From contig OZ244212.1 of the NCBI GenBank assembly GCA_965216695.1, positions 558,001 to 622,000 of the forward strand: a stretch of 64,000 bases of DNA, written 5' to 3'. The notes beneath the pieces are model-generated. The model had not been told where the DNA came from, ran no database searches, and worked only from the letters and a program-made list of their open reading frames with translations. The stretch's first letter is position 1. Each line of letters opens with the position of its first letter. The translations under genes and the position numbers were made by a program. This DNA comes from G965216695 sp965216695 (GTDB taxonomy: Bacteria; Pseudomonadota; Gammaproteobacteria; Pseudomonadales; Azotimanducaceae). Shown here piece after piece: positions 41,421-49,909 of the stretch.

Positions 41421-43349
41421 ATGAAAAAACTCTGTAACCTGCTGATTTCATTCAGCTTTTTAGTAGTCGCGACGTCCGTGCATGCGCAAGAACAGACGTG
41501 GCAGATCAATATCAAGGACGCCGACATCCACGAATTCGTCGCGCAGGTCGCGGAGATCACGGGGAAAACGTTCATTATCGACCCGCGGCTGAAAGGCAAC
41601 GTGACCGTCATTTCCAACTCGCCGATGGATCAGGACGCCGTATACAGGCTGTTCCTTTCGGTACTCCGGGTTCACAATTTTACGGCAACCAGTTCCGGCG
41701 GCGTCGTGCGCATTCAGCAGAACGCGATGGGCAAACAGACCCCCGGCGCCCCCGGGCCACTGTCCAAGGTAGCGCCCGAAGAACTCGTCACCCGCGTGAT
41801 TGCGGCGCAAAACGTCGATTCTGCGGAGCTGATGAAGATCCTGCGGCCTCTGATCCCGCAGTACGGGCACATCGCCGCCGTTGCAGAACCGAACATCGTG
41901 ATCGTCAGCGACCACGCCGACAACATCCAGCGGTTGATGCGGATCATTCGCCAGATAGACGTCGCTGACGAGGACGAAGTGATCATGGTGCCGATGAAAG
42001 ACGCGTACGTTGGGGGCGTCGTGAAGGTGCTCGAACAGGTCGCTCCGGAACAGATCGGCCGCAACGCCAAGGGTCCTCAGCGCGTGCAGCTGATAGCCAA
42101 CGAACGCAACAATACGCTGGTTGTGAAGGGCAAGTCACGGCCGGTTGCGGAAGTTCTGAAGCTGATCGAGAAGCTGGATCAACCCGCGACAAGCAGCGGT
42201 TCGACGAAGGTGATCTATCTTCGCCACGCCGATGCACTGGGCGTCGCAGAAATCGTCCGTGGCCTGTCGGAACAGCCTCGCGGCGGCGACGAGGGCGCCA
42301 CCGTGACCGAAACGCTCATTCAGGCCGACGAGTCGCTGAACGCGATCGTCGTCAGGGCCGACCCGGGCGAAATTGCCGAAATCGCCGATCTGGTGAAACA
42401 ACTCGATGTCCGCCGTTCCCAGGTGATGATCGAAGCCGCCATCGTCGAGGTGTCGATAAGCGACACGCTGGACTACGGTGTCGGATTTGCGGGCGTGGAT
42501 GGCGACGGCGAAACGGTGCCACTCGTCAGTACATCGCTCGACGGAACGGTTGCAAGCCTGCTGGGCGGGATTATTACCGACAACAACCAGATCGACGTAA
42601 TTGGCGGTCTGGGCGCGGTGGCGTCCACAGCCACGCCCACGGTCGCAGCGGCCAAGATCGACCTCAACGGCTTCTCATTCGGCGCTGTGGTCAGCGCGCT
42701 GGCAACAAACTCAGACGCAAATCTGCTGTCGACGCCCAGCATTCTCACGCTCGACAATCAGGAAGCGAAAATCGTCGTGGGCAACGAGGTGCCGTTCCGC
42801 ACCGGGTCGTTCACCACCAACACGGACGGTGCGAATAATCCCTTCACGACCATTCAGCGCGAAGACGTCGGTCTGCAGCTGACCGTAACGCCGCACGTGC
42901 ATGACGGCGACGCGGTAAGGCTGGAGGTAGCGCAGCAGGTGTCCAACGTCGTCGACTCGCCGATCGGCAACAACGGTTTCTCGGATGTGGTTACATCAAA
43001 GCGCGAAATCGAAACGACGATACTCGCCGACGACCGGCAGACAATCGTGCTCGGCGGCCTGATCCAGGACGACTACACCGACAACGTGAGGAAGGTACCA
43101 CTACTCGGGGACATTCCGCTGCTGGGTAATCTGTTCCGCTCCACGGGGAAAGATCAGACCAAGCTCAATCTGCTGGTGTTTTTGAGGCCTTCCATCCTGC
43201 GCGATCAGGATGCCGCCAGCGAGATTACGCGCCGCAAGTACGAGGACATCTGGGAAGTCGAGATCCTGTCTACCCCCGAAGTAGACGACGGCGATCTCGA
43301 CATGCTGTTCGAAGGCAAGCGTCCGGAAGGATTCGACGAGCTGCGGTAG
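41421..43349 (+). CDS. gspD: Type II secretion system secretin GspD
   Basis: Outer-membrane channel of type II secretion. A signal peptide ending VHAQ is followed by an N0 domain (INIKDADIHEFVAQVAEITGKTFIIDPRL as the family start) and N1-N3 repeats (VTRVIAAQNVDSAELMKILRPL, IMVPMKDAYVGGVVKVLEQ, VIYLRHADALGVAEIVRGL). The C-terminal secretin domain contains VPLLGDIPLLGNLFRSTG. It is 642 residues. No dedicated pilotin gene is seen here. Confidence 0.97.
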   Translation: MKKLCNLLISFSFLVVATSVHAQEQTWQINIKDADIHEFVAQVAEITGKTFIIDPRLKGNVTVISNSPMDQDAVYRLFLSVLRVHNFTATSSGGVVRIQQNAMGKQTPGAPGPLSKVAPEELVTRVIAAQNVDSAELMKILRPLIPQYGHIAAVAEPNIVIVSDHADNIQRLMRIIRQIDVADEDEVIMVPMKDAYVGGVVKVLEQVAPEQIGRNAKGPQRVQLIANERNNTLVVKGKSRPVAEVLKLIEKLDQPATSSGSTKVIYLRHADALGVAEIVRGLSEQPRGGDEGATVTETLIQADESLNAIVVRADPGEIAEIADLVKQLDVRRSQVMIEAAIVEVSISDTLDYGVGFAGVDGDGETVPLVSTSLDGTVASLLGGIITDNNQIDVIGGLGAVASTATPTVAAAKIDLNGFSFGAVVSALATNSDANLLSTPSILTLDNQEAKIVVGNEVPFRTGSFTTNTDGANNPFTTIQREDVGLQLTVTPHVHDGDAVRLEVAQQVSNVVDSPIGNNGFSDVVTSKREIETTILADDRQTIVLGGLIQDDYTDNVRKVPLLGDIPLLGNLFRSTGKDQTKLNLLVFLRPSILRDQDAASEITRRKYEDIWEVEILSTPEVDDGDLDMLFEGKRPEGFDELR

Positions 43350-43386
43350 CCGGCTGTCGCCCAACCTCGCCGGCCGGCCCTACATC

Positions 43387-43408
43387 GGGTGCGGATGTCG
43401 CCGCACCC
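43387..43408. terminator. Strong hairpin after gspD
   Basis: GGGTGCGG and CCGCACCC form a perfect 8-bp stem around a 6-base loop in the 112-bp gap between gspD and plsB. No T run follows. It could stabilise the gspD 3' end or mark a Rho-dependent end. Confidence 0.5.
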
Positions 43409-43461
43409 CGCAAAGCCTGTGCGTGCCTGCTGCGGCGTGAACGGGCCCTAGGCGGCGCATC

Positions 43462-45894
43462 GTGATCAAGCGATTCCTCAAGCGTCTGTTTTACCGGTTC
43501 AATCGCTGGATCATCGGTCACATAGCGCGCCCAAAAGTCACCGGACTGGTCGCGGGTGGCCCAACCGACGGCCTGATCTACGCACTGGCCAACCGCTCCT
43601 TGAGCGACGTGATCGTTCTCGATCTCGTTTGCGAGGAGCTGGGACTCCCGGGGCCACTCAAACCCATAGCCGTCGGTACCCAGACGGAAGCACGCAGGTT
43701 TTTCTGCTTGGCACGCGCGTACGGTTGGCTCCGCCGAAACACGATGGCAAATCCTTCCACCCGCCTGGTTCGAATCGTCGACACCGCCGCCTCGGAATCG
43801 GTGGACGCGGATCTCGCGATACTACCGGTGGTTGTCGTCTGGGGCCGCGCGCCCAACCGGGAGGGTTCGTTCTGGCGCACCATCGCGTCCGAAAACTGGG
43901 CGGTGACGAGCCGGCTCCGGCGCACCCTGAGCCTGCTCGTGAATCGCAAGGACATCGTCGTACACTTCGGCAAACCGTTGGGCCTTGCAGATCTGGTTGC
44001 TGATTCCGGACCGCCGGCCCGAATGGTGCGACGTGCCGCGCGACTGCTACGGGTGCGGGTTCGCGATCAGAAAATTGCGTCGATGGGACCGGACTTCTCG
44101 CACCGTCGCACCCTCGTGGATCAGATCGTTGGAAGTCGCGCGGTGCTAGCCGCCATCGAGCGCGTATCCCTGGAAACCGGCACGCCCGAGCGCACGCTGC
44201 AGCGGCATGCCTTTCGATCCGCAACCAGCATCGCCTCCAACATGTCCTACCCCTGGATTCGATTTCTGGAGGTGCTGCTAACGTGGTTCTGGAACCGAAT
44301 CTACAGCGGCGTCCGTGTCAACGGTATCGACGCTCTGCAGGAAGCCGCCCGCGATCACACGCTGGTGTATGTTCCATCCCACCGCAGCCACCTCGACTAT
44401 CTATTGCTGAGCTACCAACTGTTCCAGCATGGCCTGATGATTCCTCACATTGCCGCAGGCGACAACCTCAACCTGCCCGTGCTCGGCGCCATCCTGCGGA
44501 AAGGCGGCGCATTCTTCATGCGCCGCTCATTCCGCGACGACCCCATATACGCGGCGGTTTTCTCTGAGTATCTCTACCAGGTCTACCGGCGCGGCCACTG
44601 CGTAGAGTTCTTTCCGGAAGGCGGCCGCACCCGCACGGGCCGATTGCTCGACGCCCGGATGGGACTGCTCAAAATGTCTCTGGATCACCACGAGCGCGGC
44701 ATTCCGAGGCCGCTGGCATTCGTACCCGTCTACTTCGGCTACGAACGCATTGCAGAGTCGACGAGCTATCTCAGCGAACTGTCGGGACGGCGAAAGCAGC
44801 GCGAAAGTCTACGGGGTCTACTCTCCAACCTTCGCATCGTGCGGCAGAATTACGGCACGGTGAGTATCAACATCGGCCCACCGATTGCCCTGGACGAATG
44901 GCTGCCGGATCAACCGGAAGCGGATGCGCTGGAACACCTGGGCAACGAGATCATGTACCGGATCAACGAGCACGCGAGCGTAAATCCGGTGAACTTTGTT
45001 GCACTGGCCTTGTTGGCCATGCCGAAACTTGCAATACCCGAAGACGAACTGACCACCCAAATCGAGCTATATGCGCGCCTTCTGACGCAGGCTGGCGGAC
45101 ATTCCTATGAACTCACCCCCCTGAACGCGGCCCAGGTGATCGACTACGTGGAGGAGATGAAACTGCTCCGCCGGGAAACCTGTGATTTTGGCGAGGTGCT
45201 AAGCGTCGACGAACGCAACGCGATACTGTTGACATGGTATCGAAACAATGTGATGCACACGCTTGCGTTGCCGTCTTTCATCGCCTGCCTGGTTGCCAGC
45301 CGCCGACGACCGCTGTCCGACGACGCGCTGCTCCGAATGACCGAGACCGTGTTTCCGTTCCTCGCAAACGAGCTGACGCTGCGCTGGGACAGGTCTGACG
45401 TAGAGCGTTGGCTCGCCGCTCTGTGCAGCGAAGGCCTGCTTTCTCGCCACGTAACCGGCGACCAGACGGTCTACGCGGCCAATACCGGCGCACAACCGGC
45501 GATCGGTTTGCTCGGGGAGTTGATCATGCCGAGCCTCGAACGCATGTACGTGATAGCCGCAAGCCTGGCGCGCGAGCCAGCCGACACGTTCACGAAGGAA
45601 AGCCTGCAGTCTTTTGCTCAGCGAATCGCCCAGCGTATCTCGCGAATCTACGGTCTGAACGCGCCGGAATTTTTCGATTCGCGGTTGTTCGATCAGTTCA
45701 TTGCCCATCTGATCGCACGGAACGCTGTGGTTACCTCCGCGCGGGGAAACCTCACGGCGACCGATCTGCTGCGCGACGTGGTACGAGGCGCTACCACCGT
45801 CGTGAACGCGAACGTCCGACTCGCCGTTGCGAATACGGAGCCGCACGAACAAGGGAAGCCTTCGTCCACTCAGAGCTTCCCTAGCCCGGGATAG
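43462..45894 (+). CDS. plsB: Glycerol-3-phosphate 1-O-acyltransferase PlsB
   Basis: First acylation of glycerol 3-phosphate in phospholipid synthesis, at the inner membrane. Acyltransferase block I is PSHRSHLDYLLLSY, block II GGAFFMRRSF, block III FFPEGGRTRTG and block IV VPVYFGYERI, all in the order of the family. At 810 residues it is full length. The start is GTG 43462. It overlaps the convergent rsmJ gene by 25 bases at its 3' end. cdsA further left acts two steps later in the same pathway. Confidence 0.97.
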   Translation: MIKRFLKRLFYRFNRWIIGHIARPKVTGLVAGGPTDGLIYALANRSLSDVIVLDLVCEELGLPGPLKPIAVGTQTEARRFFCLARAYGWLRRNTMANPSTRLVRIVDTAASESVDADLAILPVVVVWGRAPNREGSFWRTIASENWAVTSRLRRTLSLLVNRKDIVVHFGKPLGLADLVADSGPPARMVRRAARLLRVRVRDQKIASMGPDFSHRRTLVDQIVGSRAVLAAIERVSLETGTPERTLQRHAFRSATSIASNMSYPWIRFLEVLLTWFWNRIYSGVRVNGIDALQEAARDHTLVYVPSHRSHLDYLLLSYQLFQHGLMIPHIAAGDNLNLPVLGAILRKGGAFFMRRSFRDDPIYAAVFSEYLYQVYRRGHCVEFFPEGGRTRTGRLLDARMGLLKMSLDHHERGIPRPLAFVPVYFGYERIAESTSYLSELSGRRKQRESLRGLLSNLRIVRQNYGTVSINIGPPIALDEWLPDQPEADALEHLGNEIMYRINEHASVNPVNFVALALLAMPKLAIPEDELTTQIELYARLLTQAGGHSYELTPLNAAQVIDYVEEMKLLRRETCDFGEVLSVDERNAILLTWYRNNVMHTLALPSFIACLVASRRRPLSDDALLRMTETVFPFLANELTLRWDRSDVERWLAALCSEGLLSRHVTGDQTVYAANTGAQPAIGLLGELIMPSLERMYVIAASLAREPADTFTKESLQSFAQRIAQRISRIYGLNAPEFFDSRLFDQFIAHLIARNAVVTSARGNLTATDLLRDVVRGATTVVNANVRLAVANTEPHEQGKPSSTQSFPSPG

Positions 45895-46637
45895 ATGTCG
45901 TAACGCACCATCTTGCCGAGAATGCTGCCAACCGGGTGTAGAACTTCCGGGTCACCCGGTCGGCGTTTGAGCACTACACGAAAACGCGCACGCGCCTGCG
46001 CGCGACTCACTAACGATTCGGTATCATCGTCGCGCGTCGATCCGCACAACGACCTGAGTGCAGCGACGCGCCGCCTGGTGGCGACCGAGGCTTTGGTTTC
46101 GGCGAACATCGGATCCAGGTAGACGATGTCGTAGCTTGTGGGTTCGCCCAACAGTTTCGCGACATCGCCGAACCGGGTGCCCGAGCCGTCCGGCCATTCC
46201 CTGGCTATCCAGTCGTCCAGGAGCGCCCAAACGACCGGCTGTCTCTCCACGCAGGTAACCAACGCACCTCGTTGCGCCAGCTGATACCCGTCCACACCCC
46301 AGCCTGCACAGGCATCGAGGATGGACGGCCGGCCTCCAATGCGTTTTAGCCCGCATGCCCGCCCCAGCAGGTCCCGGCCGTGGCGTCGCTTCCCGAGCGA
46401 GGCGGCCGACATCCGCAGACCGTGCTTCTCCCACCCCGGTTGCAACAGCTCTAACCCGTCATCACCCATCCATAGCGCCCAGCACGACACGGACCGAGGC
46501 CGTTCGGTAACCAACGTGCAATCGAACAGATCACAATACCGGCCCAGCCGAGTTTCGCGCGACACAGCGTCCAACCCACCGTCCGACCTAACGTCCGATG
46601 CAACGTCCGGTGCCGCGTAGTACAACGCAGTCGGCAC
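45870..46637 (-). CDS. rsmJ: 16S rRNA (guanine1516-N2)-methyltransferase RsmJ
   Basis: Methylates G1516 of 16S rRNA. The SAM-binding motif is ILDACAGWGVDGYQLAQRGALVTCVER, the catalytic region VYLDPMFAE. The C-terminal VVLKRRPGD block is typical of the YhiQ family. The 255-residue frame starts at GTG 46637, 3 bases after the tsaB stop, so the two are probably co-transcribed. The N-terminal 20 residues match poorly, and a later start is possible. Confidence 0.9.
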   Translation of the reverse strand: MPTALYYAAPDVASDVRSDGGLDAVSRETRLGRYCDLFDCTLVTERPRSVSCWALWMGDDGLELLQPGWEKHGLRMSAASLGKRRHGRDLLGRACGLKRIGGRPSILDACAGWGVDGYQLAQRGALVTCVERQPVVWALLDDWIAREWPDGSGTRFGDVAKLLGEPTSYDIVYLDPMFAETKASVATRRRVAALRSLCGSTRDDDTESLVSRAQARARFRVVLKRRPGDPEVLHPVGSILGKMVRYDIYPGLGKL

Positions 46638-46640
46638 GAT

Positions 46641-47324
46641 TCAACCGACCGGACGCCAGGGAGTATCACCCGGCACGTAGATTGGCAGCGCGTCCTGCGG
46701 CGGAACGGCTACGAGGGGCCCGGCTCCCGAAAACGATTCATACGCGAGTTCGCACAACAGCGCGGCATCCACCGCCGCGTCCTCGCACCAGATCGCACCA
46801 GACGTGTCACGTACGTCGTCCGGCCAGTCACCCGCGAGCGTCCAGGTTGTATCTGCGTGCTCGAGTACCGCTGCGAATGCATCGGTCAACCGATCTCGTT
46901 CCGGCTGATGCAGGCCCTGACCCTTCGGGTAATGCGTGACATAGCGAAGCCGCGCCCGCGAATATATGGCCGTAACGACACGCGCGGTATCGGGACGGAT
47001 TTGCCGGGTTCTACGAGCGAGCGCCCATGAAGCTGATACGGGCACGACCGGAATGCCTGAAACGACTGCGAGTGCCTGGCTGACGGATGCACCGACGCGT
47101 ACGCCGGTAAACGAACCAGGCCCGGCGTTGAATGCGACGGCGTCCACATCCTCCATCCCAATCCCTGCCTGCCGGATGGTTTCGTCGAGGCAGGCCAGCA
47201 CGTACTGGTTGTGCATCCGGTGAGCCTCCCTGCTATTCTCGACGGTCGAACCACGGACGCGCACGGCGACGGAAACCGCGGGCCCTACCGTATCTATTGC
47301 CAGGACTATCGGGAGGTTGCTCAT
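46641..47324 (-). CDS. tsaB: tRNA threonylcarbamoyladenosine biosynthesis protein TsaB
   Basis: Partner of TsaD and TsaE in t6A37 modification of ANN-decoding tRNAs. The start at ATG 47324 gives MSNLPIVLAIDTVGPAVSVAV, the family N-terminus. VDAVAFNAGPGSFTGVRVG is the diagnostic motif. It is 227 residues. Its ATG shares CATG (47322-47325) with the divergent moeA start. A longer upstream frame runs antisense to moeA and is not used. Confidence 0.94.
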   Translation of the reverse strand: MSNLPIVLAIDTVGPAVSVAVRVRGSTVENSREAHRMHNQYVLACLDETIRQAGIGMEDVDAVAFNAGPGSFTGVRVGASVSQALAVVSGIPVVPVSASWALARRTRQIRPDTARVVTAIYSRARLRYVTHYPKGQGLHQPERDRLTDAFAAVLEHADTTWTLAGDWPDDVRDTSGAIWCEDAAVDAALLCELAYESFSGAGPLVAVPPQDALPIYVPGDTPWRPVG

Positions 47325-48549
47325 GGAGGCTCTGGATCTGGACGACGCCGTAGAGCGAATTCTCGACCAACTCCGCCCGATTGCAACCACCGAGTCGGTT
47401 CCGCTCGCAGAGGCCTGCGGCCGGGTGCTCGCAGAATCCATACGACCGGGTGAGTCGATACCGCCGTTCGCAAATTCCGCGATGGACGGCTACGCGTACC
47501 GCCACGCCGACCAGGACACAAAGGGCGCGCCGTTTACGCTGCGCATCGTCGGCCGCAGCCTGGCGGGGCATCCATTCGCCGGACGAGTGGACAAAGACGA
47601 ATGTGTGCGCATCATGACCGGTGCCGTCCTTCCAGATGGTGCGGACACCGTCGTTGCACAGGAGACGACCCGAACAGACGGTCCGTCTGACCTGGTTTCG
47701 GTACTCACCGAGCAGCCGCTCGGCGCAAATGTCCGTGCTGCAGGAAGCGACGTTGTCGCCGGCACAGAAGTACTACCGCTGGGCCGGACGCTGGATGCGT
47801 TCGCGATAGGCGCTGCCGCCGCATGCGGTGTCGAATTCGTCCGCGTGTACAGGCCCGTTCGCGTTGGCCTCTTCTCCACTGGCGACGAACTGACGTCCCC
47901 CGGCCGACCCCTCGAACCCGGCCATATCTACGACTCCAACAGGGCGTTGATACGAGCACTCATTCGTACGCTGCCCATTGAAGTGACCGACTACGGGGTG
48001 ATTGCCGATGACGCTGATCGCATTCGAGCGGTGCTGGACACTGCAGCGCACGACGCGGACCTGATCGTGACGAGCGGCGGCGTATCCGTCGGCGATGCCG
48101 ACTATGTCACGCAAACGGTAGAATCCCTGGGAGCGCTCGACTTCTGGCGCATCAACATGAAGCCCGGCAAACCGCTCGCGTTTGGGCGCGTGGGTAACAG
48201 CGCATTTCTCGGGCTTCCCGGAAATCCGGTTTCTACCGCGGTCACCGCACTGCTGTTCGTAATTCCAGCCATTCAGCGACTGTCCGGCGGGCATATACGA
48301 CCACTGCCGTCGCTGGAGGCTCGCTTGGCGACCCCGATGGCACACAAACCCGGCAGGGAGGAGTTTCAGCGAGGCGTGGTCCGCTATGACAACGGTTGCT
48401 GGGTCGTATCCACGGACACAGACCAGGGATCGAACCGTCTGGCAGCGTTGGCGCGCGCCAACTGCCTCGTACGCATTCCGAAGCAATCCGGCGACGTCCC
48501 GGCAGGAACCATAGTGCGCGTGATTCCGCTGGAAGGGCTGACGCGCTGA
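47323..48549 (+). CDS. moeA: Molybdopterin molybdenumtransferase MoeA
   Basis: Inserts molybdate into adenylylated molybdopterin to complete the cofactor. The 408-residue protein has IPPFANSAMDGYAYR, TGAVLPDGADTVVAQE, FSTGDELTSPG...YDSNRALI, TSGGVSVGDADYVT and FLGLPGNPVSTAV, all family signatures. GGGAGG lies 6 bases before the ATG at 47323, which decides the start. It is a lone molybdenum-cofactor gene in this window. Confidence 0.95.
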   Translation: MEALDLDDAVERILDQLRPIATTESVPLAEACGRVLAESIRPGESIPPFANSAMDGYAYRHADQDTKGAPFTLRIVGRSLAGHPFAGRVDKDECVRIMTGAVLPDGADTVVAQETTRTDGPSDLVSVLTEQPLGANVRAAGSDVVAGTEVLPLGRTLDAFAIGAAAACGVEFVRVYRPVRVGLFSTGDELTSPGRPLEPGHIYDSNRALIRALIRTLPIEVTDYGVIADDADRIRAVLDTAAHDADLIVTSGGVSVGDADYVTQTVESLGALDFWRINMKPGKPLAFGRVGNSAFLGLPGNPVSTAVTALLFVIPAIQRLSGGHIRPLPSLEARLATPMAHKPGREEFQRGVVRYDNGCWVVSTDTDQGSNRLAALARANCLVRIPKQSGDVPAGTIVRVIPLEGLTR

Positions 48550-48611
48550 ACGCAGCGCGTATCCAATAGGCCGCCCGGTCAGGGGTTAGCCATCAACGTA
48601 TCAGATCGAGA

Positions 48612-48926
48612 TCAGGATTCAGCGCCGGGCTCGTCGTACCAAAGGGACTCGTAGCGCTGGTGACGATATTCGAGCTGTTCCGCGTCTAAGCGATCAGCCA
48701 ACGACGCACCAGCCGGTTGGTTGGATTTTGCGTACGCTTTGTCCCGCGCCTTCAGCACGCGCTGACGAATCGCACCGGCTTGAACAACAACGTCGAGGCT
48801 CGCCTCGGCCTGAGCGAGCTGTTGCTTGGCTTGACGTCGGGCTTTGGCCGCTTTGGCGTGCGTCTTCTTGGCCTGCTTCACAGCAGCCTTCAACGCTTTG
48901 CGTGCGTCGTCATCGATAACCTCCAT
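48612..48926 (-). CDS. Small Lys/Ala-rich helical protein of unknown function
   Basis: The 104-residue frame has a Lys/Ala-rich helix (ALKAAVKQAKKTHAKAAKARRQAKQQLAQAEASL) and a more acidic, aromatic C-terminus (EQLEYRHQRYESLWYDEP). No family is recognised. The ATG at 48926 lacks a clear ribosome binding site. The same frame is open upstream without a start codon for about 65 more codons into the histone-like gene, reading helical Ala/Glu-rich sequence. The gene may therefore be a detached C-terminal part of its neighbour, or use an unusual start. Confidence 0.5.
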   Translation of the reverse strand: MEVIDDDARKALKAAVKQAKKTHAKAAKARRQAKQQLAQAEASLDVVVQAGAIRQRVLKARDKAYAKSNQPAGASLADRLDAEQLEYRHQRYESLWYDEPGAES

Positions 48927-48993
48927 ATCGACGGTCTGCGCGCGATCCGACAGGCCTTGAGCATCACGCAGTTCAGAGCGCGAAACGACGAAG

Positions 48994-49027
48994 GCGGCTG
49001 TGGCGCTCTTCAGAGCCTCAGCCGCCT
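48994..49027 (-). terminator. Hairpin between the histone-like gene and the small downstream gene
   Basis: On the minus strand GGCGGCT (49027-49021) pairs with AGCCGCC (49000-48994), with an inner GCTC/GAGC pairing. It is followed by TTCGTCGTTT, which is only loosely T-rich. It may end or attenuate the histone-like transcript. Equally, it may lie inside coding sequence if the downstream frame extends upstream. Confidence 0.35.
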
Positions 49028-49069
49028 CCTCTACGCGACGTAGATTCGTCGCGCTACGAGCGTCGCTCG

Positions 49070-49768
49070 CTATCGTCTGCGTCGCGTCGATTTGCGCTTC
49101 GCCGTTTTGCGTTTCGCGGTCTTACGCTTGGCGACCTTGCGCCGCGTCGCCTTTTTTCGTGCGACTTTGCGTTTGGCCGTCTTGCGCTTCGCGGTCTTGC
49201 GCTTGGCGGCCTTCTTTCTGGCTACCTTGCGCTTGGCCGTCTTACGCTTCGCCGCTTTGCGTCTGGTGGCTTTCTTCTTCGCCACTTTCCGCTTGGCAGT
49301 TTTCCGCTTGGCGGTCTTTTTCTTGGCTACTTTGCGTTTCGCCGTTTTGCGCTTGGCGGCCTTCTTCTTGGCCACCTTCCGCTTAGCGGTTTTTCGCTTC
49401 GCAGCTTTCTTTTTGGCTTTTCTAGCGACCTTCTTCTTGGCGACTTTTCTCTTCGCCGTCTTTCGCTTAGCCGTTTTGCGCTTGGCCGTCTTGCGCTTAG
49501 CTACCTTTCGCTTTGTGGCCTTCTTCTTCGTGGCCTTCTTTTTGGCGGTTTTCCTTTTCGCCGTTTTTTTCGCCGTTGCCTTTCGCGCAGCAGTCTTGCG
49601 CTTGGCCGTTTTTTTCTTCGCGGTCTTGCGTTTCGCTACCTTCTTGGCAGCGGATTTGCGGGCGGTCGTCTTACGAGCCACCTTCTTTGCAGTCTTTCGA
49701 GTCGCTTTCCGCTTAGCGGTCTTTCGCTTCGCAGTGGACTTTTTCGCTGCACGTTTAGCTTTCGGCAT
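49070..49768 (-). CDS. Histone H1-like lysine/alanine-rich DNA-binding protein
   Basis: The 232-residue protein from ATG 49768 (GAGGAGA ribosome binding site) consists almost wholly of Lys, Arg, Ala, Thr, Val and Ser, with no acidic residue. It is built of five-residue units of the KRKTA/KKKVA type, so the DNA has a 15-bp period. Such proteins resemble the C-terminal tail of eukaryotic H1, Pseudomonas AlgP and chlamydial Hc2, and are thought to condense DNA without sequence preference. The earlier start at 49825 is not used. The repeats probably vary in number between strains. Confidence 0.9.
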   Translation of the reverse strand: MPKAKRAAKKSTAKRKTAKRKATRKTAKKVARKTTARKSAAKKVAKRKTAKKKTAKRKTAARKATAKKTAKRKTAKKKATKKKATKRKVAKRKTAKRKTAKRKTAKRKVAKKKVARKAKKKAAKRKTAKRKVAKKKAAKRKTAKRKVAKKKTAKRKTAKRKVAKKKATRRKAAKRKTAKRKVARKKAAKRKTAKRKTAKRKVARKKATRRKVAKRKTAKRKTAKRKSTRRRR

Positions 49769-49909
49769 GCAGGTTCTCCTCAGAAATTGCACCTGTTTGC
49801 AAACAATGATCTCTATCGAGAACAACCGCGCATCACTTCTTGCAATGCGTTCAGATTGCCTATTGACAAAAATCGGGGCGAATAATAAGGAAAACGATCA
49901 AAAAATCCA

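Noticed and set aside
49070..49110. Programmed -1 frameshift signal at the end of the histone-like gene
   Set aside because: No heptamer of the X XXY YYZ type in the correct frame was found, so frameshifting is only one weak option for the open frame downstream.
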